64,000 nucleotides of DNA. Source: Lepidurus packardi. Taxonomy: Eukaryota; Arthropoda; Branchiopoda; Notostraca; Triopsidae. Made by a program: the position numbers and the translations under genes. The stretch lies in assembly GCA_023053545.1 (NCBI GenBank), contig JAKZAN010000002.1, forward strand, positions 976,375-1,040,374, given 5' to 3'. Position 1 is the stretch's first letter, and the number at the start of each line of letters is the position of its first letter. Below the pieces are notes generated by a model. It was not told where the DNA came from and made no database searches. It was given only the letters and a program-made list of their open reading frames with translations. This document shows, in pieces, positions 1 through 11,111 of the stretch.

Positions 1-2
1 TA

Positions 3-2834
3 TTTGTCAAATTTTTAGAAGAATGGGAAAAATTAATGTTAATAAGCCCGAAAGGGGAAGGTACATGTTTAGCGGGGAGGAACAAACCGTCAACACTGGA
101 TTTATGCTTTGCTTCTAGTAACATATACGACAAGGCACGAGCTGAAGTAGGTGGACTATTACAAAGCGATCATTTGCCTTTGATTATTAATCTGGAGAGT
201 GCCTCTAACAATAGGGACAGGGAAACAACTCAACGTTGGCTCTTTAGCAAAGCAAAATGGAAGGATTGGTATGCAGAATTAGAGAGACTGGATATTCAAA
301 ACCTGACCGAAACGGGGAGGGTAGAAGAAAGATATAAGAATTTCATAGACCAGCTAACTACAGTGAGCAAAAAGCACATTAGACTCTTGGGAGGGAGTAC
401 TAATGGGTCATCGCAGCTCAGAACCAATAAGCTGACAGACAAAATTAGGAAACCTTGGTGGGATGAGAATTGCAGCAAAGAACTAAGCAAAGCTAGAGTA
501 GCATATAGAACGTTGAGACGTAACCCTAGTTCAGAAAATGTTGATAAATGCAAAAGAGCACAATCGCGCAGCAAGCAAACCTCCCAAAAGGTAAAAAGGC
601 AATTCTGGAGAAATAAAGTTGAGAGTTTTGGTATCAATACACCAATGAAAGAAGCGTGGGGATTAATTCGGGCAATGGAAGGTAAGGGTAGAACGCGTGT
701 AAGGAAAATCACCAACCCAACGGGTGAGGTAATAGAAAGCGACGAAGAGACGGCAGAAATGTTTGCACGACATTTTGGCAACTTCTAATCGACAGCACCG
801 GAACTTATTAACCCAGATGTGGATGATGACGTGATAGAATTAGACATCATCGGATATATGGGAAGAAGTAGTGAAATGAAAGAACTGGACAACCCTTTTA
901 CTGTATGGGAATTTACAGAAGTCATTCGCAAACTACCAAAAACTAGTCAGGGAAAAGACATGGTCCATTATACAATAATAGAAAGACTTCCCAACAATTT
1001 TAAACAAGCTTTGTTCAGTATTTATAACTACATTTTGGAGACAGGTGTGATACCCGCTGACTGGAAAAACGCAGTAGTCATTCCCATACCAAAGCCGAAT
1101 AAAGACCCCGCGAAGTGTGAGTCATACAGACCCATATCATTAATATCATGCCTAGCCAAAATTTTCGAAAGGATGATAATCAGAAGAGTAACCTGGTTTA
1201 CAGAAAAGAACCCTATAATGTCTCCATGTCAGACGGGGTTCAGAGTAGGCCGTAGTACAGTGGACCAGTTGGTCAGGATGAAAAACGACTGTCAAACTGC
1301 TTACGAGGCAGGAGGTGTAGCAGTCTTAGTACTAATAGATATTAAACAAGCATACGACGGAGTATGGATAGATGGTCTTCTCAGAAAGATGGGAGAGAGA
1401 GGCATTAGAGGGAAACTACTAACCGTAATACGAAGTTTTTTAAAAGACAGAACCCTCCAAGTCAGAGTGGGTGCACACCTGTCGACAGAAATTCCAATGA
1501 AAAAAGGTATTCCACAGGGATCAGTGATGTCCCCTTGGCTATTTAATATAATGATGGCAGACCTGTCAAGTGTACTAGGACAGGGAAATATATCGATTTT
1601 TGCAGATGATATTGCCCTGTGGGTTTCAGGGGCTGAACTGGAGATTGCAATGACAAAGGCCAGTAATATTCTCGGGGATGTTAACTCGTGGTGTGGAAAA
1701 TGCCAAAAACACGATCTAGTAGTTAAAAAGGTTTACAACAACCGTAGTTCATCATTATGGACATCATTCAAACAGATGTACGAGTCTTATGAAATTGCGC
1801 AGGCAAAAGAAGGAGATTTTTTTGAAAACCTAATTCCCCCTTGGGATTTTGAGGCCACAAATATAGTCAAAGTTATACCACATCTAAGCACGAAAAAAGA
1901 ATTGATAACTGACTGTAAGCAACTTGTGTACGAGTACTTACACCAAATCTACCCCAATCATACCAAAGTTTATACCGATGGGTCCAGAGATGAAGATGGG
2001 CATTCGGGGGCAGGGATACACATAGAAAGTGAAAATTCCTCGGTCGCCTTCGCGCTCCCTCGGTGGTCATCGGTACTGGCAGCAGAACTGTACGCCATCA
2101 AGGAAGCGTTAGCAATTATCGAGAATTCGGATACAAACAAATACCTTATCCTTTCGGACTCAAGAGCTGCACTCAGTGCTATTGCTTCATATGGAAGGAG
2201 GGCCTACTTCGAAATAGTACAAGATATTCAGAATAAAATACGGTTGTTACAAACAAACAACTTTGACATAACGTTGCAATGGGTTCCTGCACATATAGGT
2301 ATCGTTGGTAACGAAGCAGCAGATTCGGCGGCAAGGATTGGAAAAAACTCAAATCAAACAATTTTAAGAGAACTCACAAGACACGAAATCACAACCGTAA
2401 TCAAACAGAAGATAGAACAAAAAGTACTTCAGCGATTAAAAAACAGCTCTTTACAAAATCTTGTTCAATCTGCTACAAACATCAGGCCAGCACCCTGGTT
2501 ATTGCACAAAAACAGGAAAATGGCAGTAGTTCTTTTAAGACTGAGATGTGGTCACGGAAGAACAGGAGCATGGCAGCATAGGTTCAAATTAAAAAGAAAT
2601 AGCGCATGTGATAGATGTGGCGAGAGAGATGATACGGTGGAACATAAGGTTATGAAATGTCTGTATAACTCAATGGAACGTGAATTCCTCAAGAATAAAA
2701 TGATTAAAGAAGGAATGGAATTTAAACTCGAGAACATTCTGGGGTTTGGCAAACTTACGGAACATAAGCAATTTTTAGCACAATCATATTTGGCGGACTT
2801 CATAAGAATAACAGGGCTAGTTGATCTCATCTAA
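3..2834 (+). pseudogene. LINE ORF2: endonuclease (partial), reverse transcriptase, RNase H; one stop and an internal deletion
   Basis: The frame runs from base 3. The endonuclease end shows the SDH motif (LLQSDHLPL). The RT shows SYRPISLIS, GIPQGSVMSP and the catalytic FADD near nt 1600. RNase H shows YTDGS near 1970, then a Glu-containing helix, SDSRAA near 2155 and HIGIVGNEAAD near 2290. A Cys/His region (CDRC...H...C) follows. An in-frame TAA at 786-788 interrupts the protein; the related copy at 27847-30783 reads through here, so this looks like a nonsense change. Just after the FADD block, near nt 1695-1715, about 170 residues of RT thumb and linker present in the related copy are missing without loss of frame. 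The protein cannot work as a normal LINE polyprotein. Confidence 0.85.
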
Positions 2835-2982
2835 GTAATCGGCTCGGTGATGGTCTAAACTCTATCACCTTTTCTTACCATGCACCTTCTTAGGCACGCC
2901 CATTCCAATTAAATTATGTAAATTCGTGCGTGGACCAGGGAAGACAGAAGGAGTAGACAGCGACATCAATTGGGAATGCTGC

Positions 2983-3016
2983 AGACGACGATGCGATGAC
3001 GATTCGCCTGTCGTCT
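2983..3016 (+). other. 3' stem-loop of LINE 1
   Basis: AGACGAC at the start pairs with GTCGTCT at the end, around a GATGCGATGACG-like loop region. It is followed by a CA/AAG-rich tail. A similar hairpin ends the related LINE at 30887-30926. In several LINE groups a 3' stem-loop is what the reverse transcriptase recognises; that role here is inference. Confidence 0.6.
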
Positions 3017-3042
3017 ATAACAACACAAAGAAGAAGAAGAAG

Positions 3043-3231
3043 GCGAAGAGGGAGTGAGTCAGAGAGAGAGGGAGCGAGAGGAAAAGCGCGCGAGTGTAAA
3101 AGACGGAGTTACCGTTTTGATTGTTGTAGAAGCCCCGAGCTAAATCCCCACTTTAAATAAACTATCCTATCTAAACTAAACTAAAACTGTGTACACCTTT
3201 TTCCCAGGCCAGTTTCTCCTTTTAGTGTGAA
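3043..3231. other. No gene seen; purine-rich GAGA stretch
   Basis: A GAGAGAGGGAGCGAGAG tract at about 3060-3085 is followed by ordinary AT-rich sequence. I see no ORF or RNA gene here. Confidence 0.5.
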
Positions 3232-3572
3232 ATCCGTTAGTGTAAATCACAAATTTACGCTACAATATAATAAAGTTTTATGTTGCAGCCAAAACATAAA
3301 ACTGCAACATAAAACTTTATAATATTAATTCAGTAAATCTGGATAGCTTTTTACAGTTTTATTTATTATTTAGCTGCTCAAAAACCAAAGTTTCCTGCAT
3401 GTTTTTCATACAACTTTCCTTGGCAATGTGGTAAGTCACACAAATCACAACAATCAAAGGACCCAAATTCAATCTTATTTGGCACAAGTCAGACCAAACC
3501 ACGCCCCCAGTCAGTGATTTTCTTGATTTTGACTGGTGATTTTTGATTTTGAATGGTAGTGTGAACCACCCT
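3232..3572 (-). repeat. Fragment of Harbinger-derived miniature element
   Basis: From about 3300 to 3572 the sequence closely follows the right inverted repeat of the Harbinger element at 40693-41041, ending in the outer GTGAACCACCCT. A TTA trinucleotide follows (3573-3575), fitting the TWA target duplication of this superfamily. On the left only about 30 bp of the inner part of the opposite arm remain (about 3268-3297), so the two arms meet in a small foldback at 3268-3320. It is a non-coding internal-deletion copy with its left outer end lost. Confidence 0.7.
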
Positions 3573-4024
3573 TTACGGAAAGTTTGTTAGCACTTTCGAA
3601 AGCCCCAGGCTAACCCCATGAGAGGAGGAGGTTGGCCAGAACTTCTTGAGACAGCGGGAACTAAGAAAAACGGAGTTAAGCTGTAAATCGATACCAATGG
3701 ACTTGATCGATTTCTTTGCCTTAGCGGAGACCAAGCGGGAAATTTTTAAACATTAATCCGAATTATAACCGGATCATAGAGACCATTTAAAAAATGCACA
3801 TATTTATATAATATAACGAGTATGTATAGAATACAAACAAAAAGTCGATACATGAAAAAAAAGGGGGTGGAGATACAAAAAATGGGTTTTGACATTGCAA
3901 GTATAGGAATTTCCGACATAGGGATACGGAGGATTGATTTTACTCTTTATGTCAATTTTAACATTTCAAACATTTTGTAAAAATTTCAAAATTATAAGTC
4001 AGGTAAATTTAAGGATTATACATG
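3573..4024. other. No gene seen
   Basis: AT-rich sequence with no supported ORF. It lies just downstream (minus sense) of the stop of the P-like transposase at 4025, so part of it may be the 3' flank of that element. I could not identify the terminal repeats of the P-like element. Confidence 0.4.
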
Positions 4025-4543
4025 TCAGTTTCCACTGAATATGGTGCATTTCTTGTTCACCTGCCTTAAAGTTCCAGAGTGCGTTTGGCTATTACGGGCG
4101 CGTGCGTAATGGTACAGTCTGGTGTTTAAATATTTTCTTACAACAAGACTAATAAAAAGTCGCCCATGTTTGTCCTGTCCTGACAACTGATTATCATGCT
4201 CGACAAGTGCTTTTAATATATCTCCCTTTTCTTGGTAATTCTCAAACACGTAACTAACGATAGGCTCTTCCAGTCTTTCCACTGCTGGAATACTGGTGGG
4301 TGTTGAGGCTAAGATCGTTCGAAAAAAGCGTTCGCATAAACGACAAAGAAAGTGCACTAAGGCGCTTGGTCTGCAAAGGCCGCTGTTTGTGTTACTGTAA
4401 CTTTTTACAGCTATTAAATCTGTGCGACAGTCTCCAGAAACATTCCGGACACAGGATAAAACTACGGCATTGTACACACGAAAGCGATTTCAGGTCTAAC
4501 AATTTTTTAGCCACAAAACCTCCAACATAAAAGATTACGTCTT
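4025..4543 (-). pseudogene. P-element/THAP9-like transposase, C-terminal part (separated by insertion)
   Basis: Read on the minus strand, the sequence next to the inserted element gives EDVIFYVGGFVAKKLL followed by a CVQC pair. This matches the YxxGFV...C..C signature near the C-terminus of P-element and THAP9-type transposases. A frame change near 4450-4480 then leads into a reading frame ending at 4025 with GLxxPS...C..CE..FR and a final Tyr-rich tail, also typical of that C-terminus. The codon frame joins exactly with the part at 11817-13854 once one copy of the AA/TT target duplication is removed. This shows that one gene was split by the 7.27-kb insertion. Confidence 0.75.
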
Positions 4544-4554
4544 CACTGTAAAAA
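4544..4554 (+). repeat. Left terminal inverted repeat of the EnSpm-like element
   Basis: CACTGTAAAAA, identical as an inverted copy at 11806-11816. The 2 bp outside are TT, as on the right. Confidence 0.8.
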
Positions 4555-4704
4555 ATTATTGTAAAATAACATAGCTTTTATTACGATATTAAGGTAATTT
4601 TACCCGAATTTAGTTGTAATATGACATTACTATGGATTCCTTGTAAAATGGCACAGCTTTCCTTGTTATTGTATGCCAATTTGAGTAGTAAAGTTTACTA
4701 ACCC

Positions 4705-5885
4705 GATTTCTCTGTAAATATATTATTATTATTATTATTTATTGCAACATATAAGGCTTTATAAAGCCTCTTTGTAACTATTTATCTCTACGAAATTGTA
4801 ACGGGTCAAACATTTTTGAGCCAAAATGCTCATCTAGTGATTTTTTAAATGTCTGTGAGGAGGAGGATTCGATCACTTTTTCTGGTAGGCTATTCCATTC
4901 ATCTACGATTCGGTTTTGGAAGGTCCAGCGGCCTACATCTTTGAGGAATCGTTCTGTCTTAAGTTTTAGGATATGGCCACGACAATTGCTTTGGTTGAAG
5001 CACAATATTTGTTCGGCGGACACATTTTCATAATAGGCGTGACACAATTCAAACGCTTCTATCAGGTCACCCCGTAGAAACCTATATGCCAGAGTTGGCA
5101 GGTTCAAGGCTTTGAGTCTATCTGTATAGGAGAGGTGACGAAGATTTCCAGGAAATTTGGTTATTCTCCTTTGAACTTTTTCTAGGGCTTCTAGGTCCCT
5201 GTTGAAGAACGGGCGCGTTACACAGTGGCCGTACTCAAGAATAGGTCTAACGAGCGTTTTATACAGCGTGGACAACATTGTTTTATCCACACAGGTGAAG
5301 TTTCGTCTAATTAGTCCAGCCACTCTCGTTGCTTTAGCCGCAATGCTCGCGTAATGTTGGTGAAAATTAAGTTTTGTGTCAATCAGGACTCCAAGATCCC
5401 GTTCACAGTCGGTCTTGGCAATTATTTCGCCACCCAGGACATAACTACTTGTGACAGATTCATTTCCAATCCTCAGTTGGTGACACTTTGGGATGTTCAA
5501 TTCCATCAGCCATTTCTCCATCCAAAGCTCAATACTTTTAATGTCATCTTGGAGCTTAATCATATCCTCCGGGCAGTTAATTACGTTACTAATTTTGGTA
5601 TCATCCGCGTAAAGAAAGACTGTCGACTCAATTTTGTCTGTTAGGTCATTTATATATATATGTTAAATAGTAACGGACCCAGAACCGAGCCCTGGGGAAC
5701 TCCGCTTAGGACATCTATCACTAAGTCACTGACTTCACCTTCAACACAAACTGACTGCGTCCGATTCGTTAAGAAACTTTTAATCCATTTAGTCAGGGTG
5801 GGTGAGGTACTAGGACCGAGACCGTAGTCAACTAATTTTTGAATAAGTCTACCATAAATATAAGACCAATACTTGTCTTTTTTTA
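4705..5885 (-). mobile_element. 5'-truncated CR1/L2-like LINE remnant inside the EnSpm-like element
   Basis: On the minus strand the sequence encodes RT block GVPQGSVLGPLLF, then YADD near nt 5610, and a long C-terminal region of the CR1/L2/Rex type ending at 4778. It has no RNase H. The short 3' tail holds a hairpin (GGCTTTATAAAGCC near 4752-4765) and an ATT-type microsatellite at about 4722-4741, a common kind of tail in this group. A 2-nt growth of an AT run at about 5652-5662 shifts the frame between the LLFN block and YADD. The 5' part of the polymerase and the endonuclease are missing. Confidence 0.75.
4778..5855 (-). pseudogene. CR1/L2-like reverse transcriptase, C-terminal half
   Basis: The reading frame from 5630 to 4778 is open and contains YADDTK, then MIKLQDDI, ELNIPKCHQLRIG, DLGVLIDTKLNFHQH and RPILEYG, all in the usual order for LINE RT palm/thumb and C-terminal region. 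Upstream, 5640-5855 carries the GVPQGS block in another frame because of a dinucleotide slip. Function would be target-primed reverse transcription, but this copy lacks endonuclease and fingers and is dead. Confidence 0.75.
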
Positions 5886-6669
5886 AAGAAATCGTAATAA
5901 TTTAACCTACCTACTAGCTGTTAAATAACTATTTTACTCTGTAATCGATTTCATTGTGACTCTCTTTGTAAAAAGACAATTCTTATCGTAAATTACACTT
6001 TCTAAGAATAATCTTACTCAAATACTCTTTATAAAATTAAAAGTTCTACTCGTTATTGACTTCCTTCTGACTTTTTTTTCTGAAAATATGCTACTTTTGA
6101 TTATTTTAGAATTTTCACAATAATGTCAGTTGCATTTTCTTTCCACGGAATAACAATGAAATTCTCAACAGCAGCTTTTCTGTAGGACATAAAACGTTCG
6201 AAAACGCATGGAGTTGGGGCACATACTCCATGAGCTAACAATGAAATTCTGTACAGCGTAAGCCTTGCTGTAGGATAGAAACGTTCGAAAAGTCACAATC
6301 CAGGGGTAACGACTCATTTAACCTTGGTAAGGGACAGTTAGTTTTGGAATCGCCAACTGCCGTGTTGTTCAAGCTGTCAATTAAAACGCAGACCATTATT
6401 TTGAAAGAAGTCGTGATTTTTTGCTCCACTTTCCAGAGAAAGGTAAGATTACAACTGATACGATTTTAGCTGAATGAAATGACAAGTCTTCCTTTACCTA
6501 GGCACTTTTCTGACACTGCTATCTTTCTTCTAGCCTTGCATGACACATATTCACTTGTTTTTACCCCCATGCTTTTGTTGTAATAGGTTTGTCAAAATAG
6601 TTATTTGTTTCATTTCTGTATAACTTGACCATGCAATTTTCGTCTCCATATTTCCTCCAAAATTAAGCA
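5886..6669. other. No gene seen; 5' region of the EnSpm-like transposase gene
   Basis: AT-rich, without supported ORFs. There is a short imperfect repeat near 6150-6285 (GAAATTCT...CAGCA...TTCTGTAGGA...AACGTTCGAAAA occurs twice). It probably holds the promoter and 5' UTR of the gene starting at 6670; no clear TATA box was found. Confidence 0.4.
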
Positions 6670-9317
6670 ATGAGGACTTTTTACTGTTGCATTTGCCAAA
6701 AAGTGTGCCATCAGCGCAACATTTTCCACAACCACTTAAAATCGCATGTTTCAAGTGGGACCAAAGAAGCCTTCCCCTGCACTGGTTGCAAATCAGTATT
6801 TAAAACGCAGTCTTCACTGCGGAGACATGTGTCCATTCGGCACAAAGAATTAGTGATTGCTAAGTTTGATTTAAAGTACGAATCTAAGTTTTCAACCGTC
6901 TGTACTCTGGAAGACTGCAAAGAGGCCATTCCTAGCTTGCATCCGCTTCTTAAGCACGTAAAAGCTCATATTAAGGAGGGAAGGCGTGTAACATGTATAT
7001 TTGAAAACTGCAATTTTACAACAGACATGATTTCTTCTTTAACATCTCACATTTCCAAAAAGCATCGCAAATCGCGCTCTCTTTTGCAAATCAATCAAAC
7101 TTATATTCGAGACGAAAATGCGACAGACGATGAACCTAGATTATCGACAGAAGGGCCTGCTAGTTCTTCGGTTGTGTTACGGAAGCTAGATGAGCTCCAG
7201 CAAGTCAGTCATGTCACAGGAATTAGTTTAACGATGTCTTTGGCAAGACTTTACTTACAGATGGAAGTTAAATTCCTCATTGCACAAAGTTCGGTAGAGC
7301 TTATTATAGACAATTACTGCGTCATCGCCAACGTGGCAAAGAAAAATTACACGGAAGAAGCAAAGCTTTGTACGATAGGAAATGGGATTAGCGAAGAACT
7401 AGCCAAAAAGATTTGCAGTGAGTTACAAATGAAAGACCCTACGACCAGTCTTCATGAATCTAAAGGTGAACTAAGTACACCATTTCTCCGGAAGCAATTT
7501 TTTAAGCGTAATTTTTTGTATATAGAACCAGTCGAGTTAAAAGCTTCTTCCGATAGTTTCTATCATTACATACCCATTGACGCCACAATAAGGGCCTTGG
7601 TAACAAACCCAATCGTCCGCGAGAACCTAGCGGGAGACTACAGCACAGGTAGTTGAAACGATATCCATTCTGATATATTCGATGGGTCAGTTTTTAAGTC
7701 TTTACCAAACGAGAGGAGAAAGGGCATTCACGTAATCCTGTATACGGACGCATTTGAAGTTGTTTGCCCCATTGGCTATGCTGTTACGAGGTACAAGGTG
7801 TTCGCCGTGTACATGGTACTAGCTAATTTGCCACCCAGGCTACGGACGAGCGTAGAGCAAATCCAGTTTGTCCTCCTTATTAAAGAAAAAGACTTCGACG
7901 CGGAAAAGCATTTCGGTAGACTTATAGAAGATCTAATCGTACTCGAAGAAAAGGGTATCGAAGTAAATAAGGAACTGTATGTAGTCAATTTGCTGGCGAT
8001 ATTAGGGGATAATCTAGGAAGCCACACGATAGGAGGATTCTTAGAAAGTTTTTCACGAAATGAATATTACTGCCGCTTTTGCCATACCTCGAAAGAAGCA
8101 AGAGCTTCTATGAGCGTCACAAATGTGTCTTTTCAAAGAACTAAAGAAACTTACAAGGCCTCTTTGAAAGAAAAGGAAGAAAATATGCTTGAAAGCCATA
8201 AGGGCATAAAACTTGATTCGCCTTTTAACAAGTTAAAATATTTTCACGTCTGCAGCCCAGGTTTGCCTCCTTGTACCGCTCACGATTTTTTTGAGGGTGT
8301 AGTAGCGTACGATGTTCCCCTATTCTTGAAACACGTCTTGCGTCTCAATTGGTTCACCAAAATATACCTGAACAATCGGATTGAAAACGTAAAATTTCAG
8401 AAGCTTGACAGGAGAGATACACCTAGGCCGTTTAATTTTAGTAAACTCAGGTTAACAGGAAACGCCATTTCCCTCCGCAATTTTCTCCGTTTCGTCCCTT
8501 TTGTTTTAAGAACTAAGATTTTGAATCCAGAAGATCCAGCTTGGCGCTCACTGCTTTTGTTAAAGAAAATAGTAGAGCTTTGTTGTGCGCCCCAAATCAC
8601 TACTTACCAAATTACTCTTCTTAATGTAACGATTCATGAGTATATTTTTAATCGCTTAAAGTTGTTTCCCGATGTACCTTTGAGGCCCAAACACCATTTT
8701 CTCTGCCACTATCCGCAGCTCATTCAGCAGTTCGGTCCCTTATCTAGGTTATCGACACTGCGCTTTGAAACGAAGCATTCTTTTTTCAAAAAGGTAATAA
8801 GAGTGACACGAAATTTTAAAAACGTCACAAAAAGTCTTTCGGAGAAACACCAGTTTCTCCAAGCTTATTTGCACGACTGCGGTCTCTACAAACGTGAGAT
8901 AGTATTAAATGTTAAATTTGAGGAGCTGGAAGCTGGAAACAGAATGGAAGAGTCGGCGACTAGCATGCTTCCGTGTACAGAACGGTGGCTATTCGGGGGA
9001 AGTGCTACGTTCAATGGTACAACCTACAAAAGAGGATTGTGGCTGGCAATTGCCAAGTTAGATCCGAAGTTAGAAGATATTTTCTTGGGAAAATAATAAA
9101 ATTATATGTATCCCAAGACTTAACTACTCTTTGCTTTCTTTTGGAGGCAGTTGTTTTCGAATTTCAAGAAGACCTTGCGTTGTTTAGGTCTAACTTTGGT
9201 GCTCCTGTACAAAAGAAAATTGTCTCCTACTCGAATCTCTTAGATTACAGTACCTTACATGCATACGAAACAATCGATGGGGATTTGTTTATCATGCCAA
9301 AAACAACTTACGTGTAA
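6670..9317 (+). pseudogene. EnSpm-like transposase with N-terminal C2H2 fingers, one in-frame TGA
   Basis: The ATG at 6670 opens a C2H2-rich N-terminus (FYCCICQKVCHQRNIFHNHL, then CTGCKSVFKTQSSLRRHV and two more finger-like blocks up to about residue 135). After nt 7657 the frame continues with YTDAFEVV, GDNLGSHTIGGFLESF with a YCRFCHTS Cys pair, and PPCTAHDFFEGVV. These blocks are characteristic of the large multi-copy transposase-like proteins of animal EnSpm elements. One in-frame TGA lies at 7654-7656. Either it is a nonsense change, or a 43-nt intron (7648-7690, GT...AG, frame-keeping) removes it; the DGSVFKS sequence inside makes a nonsense change more likely. After the stop at 9096 a 1-nt-shifted frame continues to 9317. 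No other cause of death is visible. Confidence 0.65.
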
Positions 9318-9423
9318 AACCGATTCGCTATTTTTTATTATTTTTATTACAATGTAACTTTCTCGTATAGAACTGTCCCTTTGTTTCCCGTGGTTAAAGT
9401 TAAATAAGACATTCGCTTTGAAA
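9318..9423 (+). promoter_or_regulatory. Intergenic region before the SAM-domain gene
   Basis: About 100 AT-rich bases separate the two element genes, which lie in the same direction. I see no strong core promoter motif; co-transcription or a compact promoter are both possible. Confidence 0.25.
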
Positions 9424-11111
9424 ATGGAAACATTCCTGAGAGAAACGCTCGGAGACCTATCGGAAGATTTTTATTCATTGGCGAACGAAAAATTGGCGGA
9501 ATTGGGGGTAGAAACCAAAGAGGATCTTTTACTGTTGGATAACACCGTGCTTATGCCGCCGTTTAAGCTTGTACAGCTCATAAAGTTGCGGAAATTAGCA
9601 GAGCCAAGTAAGTATAGCTCAATATGCTATAGCAGATTAATAACAAATATTTTTAGAAACACTGAACTTGAGCGTTGCCAGCTGCGTTCCAAATCGCAAT
9701 TATGTCGTAGATAACTTGGACAGCGCTAGTGAAGACGAAAACTCCTCACAGACGAAAAAAACAAGTGCAGATTCATGGCTTAATGGATCTGACATTCCAT
9801 GGAAGAAGCTTAGTTCTCATGTACTTGATGCATGTAAAGCTGGCAGACCTATTCACGATGAAGCCCTCAAAAGACAAGCTGTTCGACATATCGCGTACGA
9901 AATGGACATCAGAAGCAACGGCAAGGTGTCCTACAGAAACGTTTGTTATATTACCAATAAAATGACCGAGAAATATCCCGCTACTTTCGGCGACGTTCCG
10001 CCCGGTCAATCAACAGTCCCTGAGCATATGCCAACATGCGAAGTCCTAACTCGTGCAGTTTACAACAGGTTGCATAACGAGTACAGCAAGAAAAAAGAAA
10101 CGCCAGATGAGAGTTCGACGCCAAAGAAAAAAAAGCTCAGTGTTTCAACGTTTTACGGCTGCAAGAATCACCAACCTGACTTACCGTCAACCGACACAAC
10201 AGAAAGTCAACAAAGTAAGCAAGAAGAGCTGCAAAGGATGTCTCTGCTAAAACAACAAGATGAAGAAAAAGTACGCCAGTTAATGAAGGAGACGTACTGG
10301 TCCCAGCGTCAGCTTATAGAAGCAGAAGACCGCCAGTCCCTCAGCGAAATACTGAAAGAATTTCCTTTCCTTTCTGAGCCGAAGCACTTCCTCGACCACT
10401 TCGCCCAGCTCGTTGGTAAACCGGGAGTCATCAGTGAAGCCCAGAAGCGACTAGAAAATGAAGCACAATTTATTTGGAAGAGAGCCGAAGAAGACGTTAG
10501 AAGAAATAAAGGAAGCCCGGCGCTCCAGAAGATTTGCGAAAATGTCAAAATACACAACGCTGTCAAACGACATACTCGAGGAATAGTCCACGGAGCCGTA
10601 CCTATAATATCCTGCGTATTCAAGGAATTGGTCGATACCTTTTTTGTGATGGTCAAGGTAATCCGTGGCTTATTTGTTCTGAACTATTCATGAAAAATAA
10701 ATTTCTATATATTCAGGAACCTGATGACTCCGTGGACGCTATACCTACGCACCCCTGCGTTATAGCCCGAGGGGAGAAGCTTATAGACGCTGAGACCTAC
10801 AGTGTAGCTATTGAAAAGAAGGTCCTTTTTTCCTGCGTAGACCTACAAGAGGCAACTTTTGTTGCCTTCGCTGCATATTACGTCTTCTGTCTCAAGTATC
10901 CGCCTAAGATGCAAGCGACGATGGAATTCCTCGAAAGGTATTGTTGCGTAAATTTAACTTCAGAATTAACAAGAATAAATATTTCACACTATTTCACTCT
11001 AGAAACGTATTCCAGATTGATGCGGAAAAAGGAACGAAAGCTGCGAAGTCCAACGACGTGCGTATCCATTCAAAGCTAGCGGATTACAACAACCGGAAAT
11101 TGAAGAAATAA
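9424..11111 (+). CDS. SAM-domain protein of the EnSpm-like element (SAMD3-like), four exons
   Basis: Four exons join in frame: 9424-9607, 9657-10657, 10717-10937 and 11003-11111. The introns are 49, 59 and 65 nt with GT/AG ends (first donor GTAAGT). The product is about 504 residues. Residues 1-62 look like a SAM domain (METFLRETLGDLSEDF, then LxxLGVETKEDLLLLDN and LVQLIKLRKLAEP). A basic, Lys-rich segment (KKKKLS near residue 200), a Gln/Glu-rich predicted coiled coil (QQSKQEELQRMSLLKQQDEE) and a C-terminal domain with VDAIPTHPCVIARG follow. This layout matches multi-copy animal proteins usually annotated as SAMD3-like. No stop or frame break was found, unlike in the neighbouring transposase. 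A role as an accessory protein of transposition is inference. Confidence 0.75.

Larger units (their letters stand above)
1..3042 (+). mobile_element. I-like non-LTR retrotransposon (LINE 1), 5' end outside window
   Basis: The stretch encodes the C-terminal part of an AP endonuclease, a reverse transcriptase, an RNase H and a C-terminal Cys/His region in one frame. This order is typical of the RNase H-bearing I group of LINEs. After the stop at 2834 a short 3' UTR ends in a predicted stem-loop (2983-3016) and an AAG-rich tail (about 3025-3042). The element is closely related to the LINE at 25320-30956, whose copy allows its breaks to be seen. The 5' end lies before base 1. The clade assignment is inference from domain order and is fairly sure at the I-group level only. 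Confidence 0.85.
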
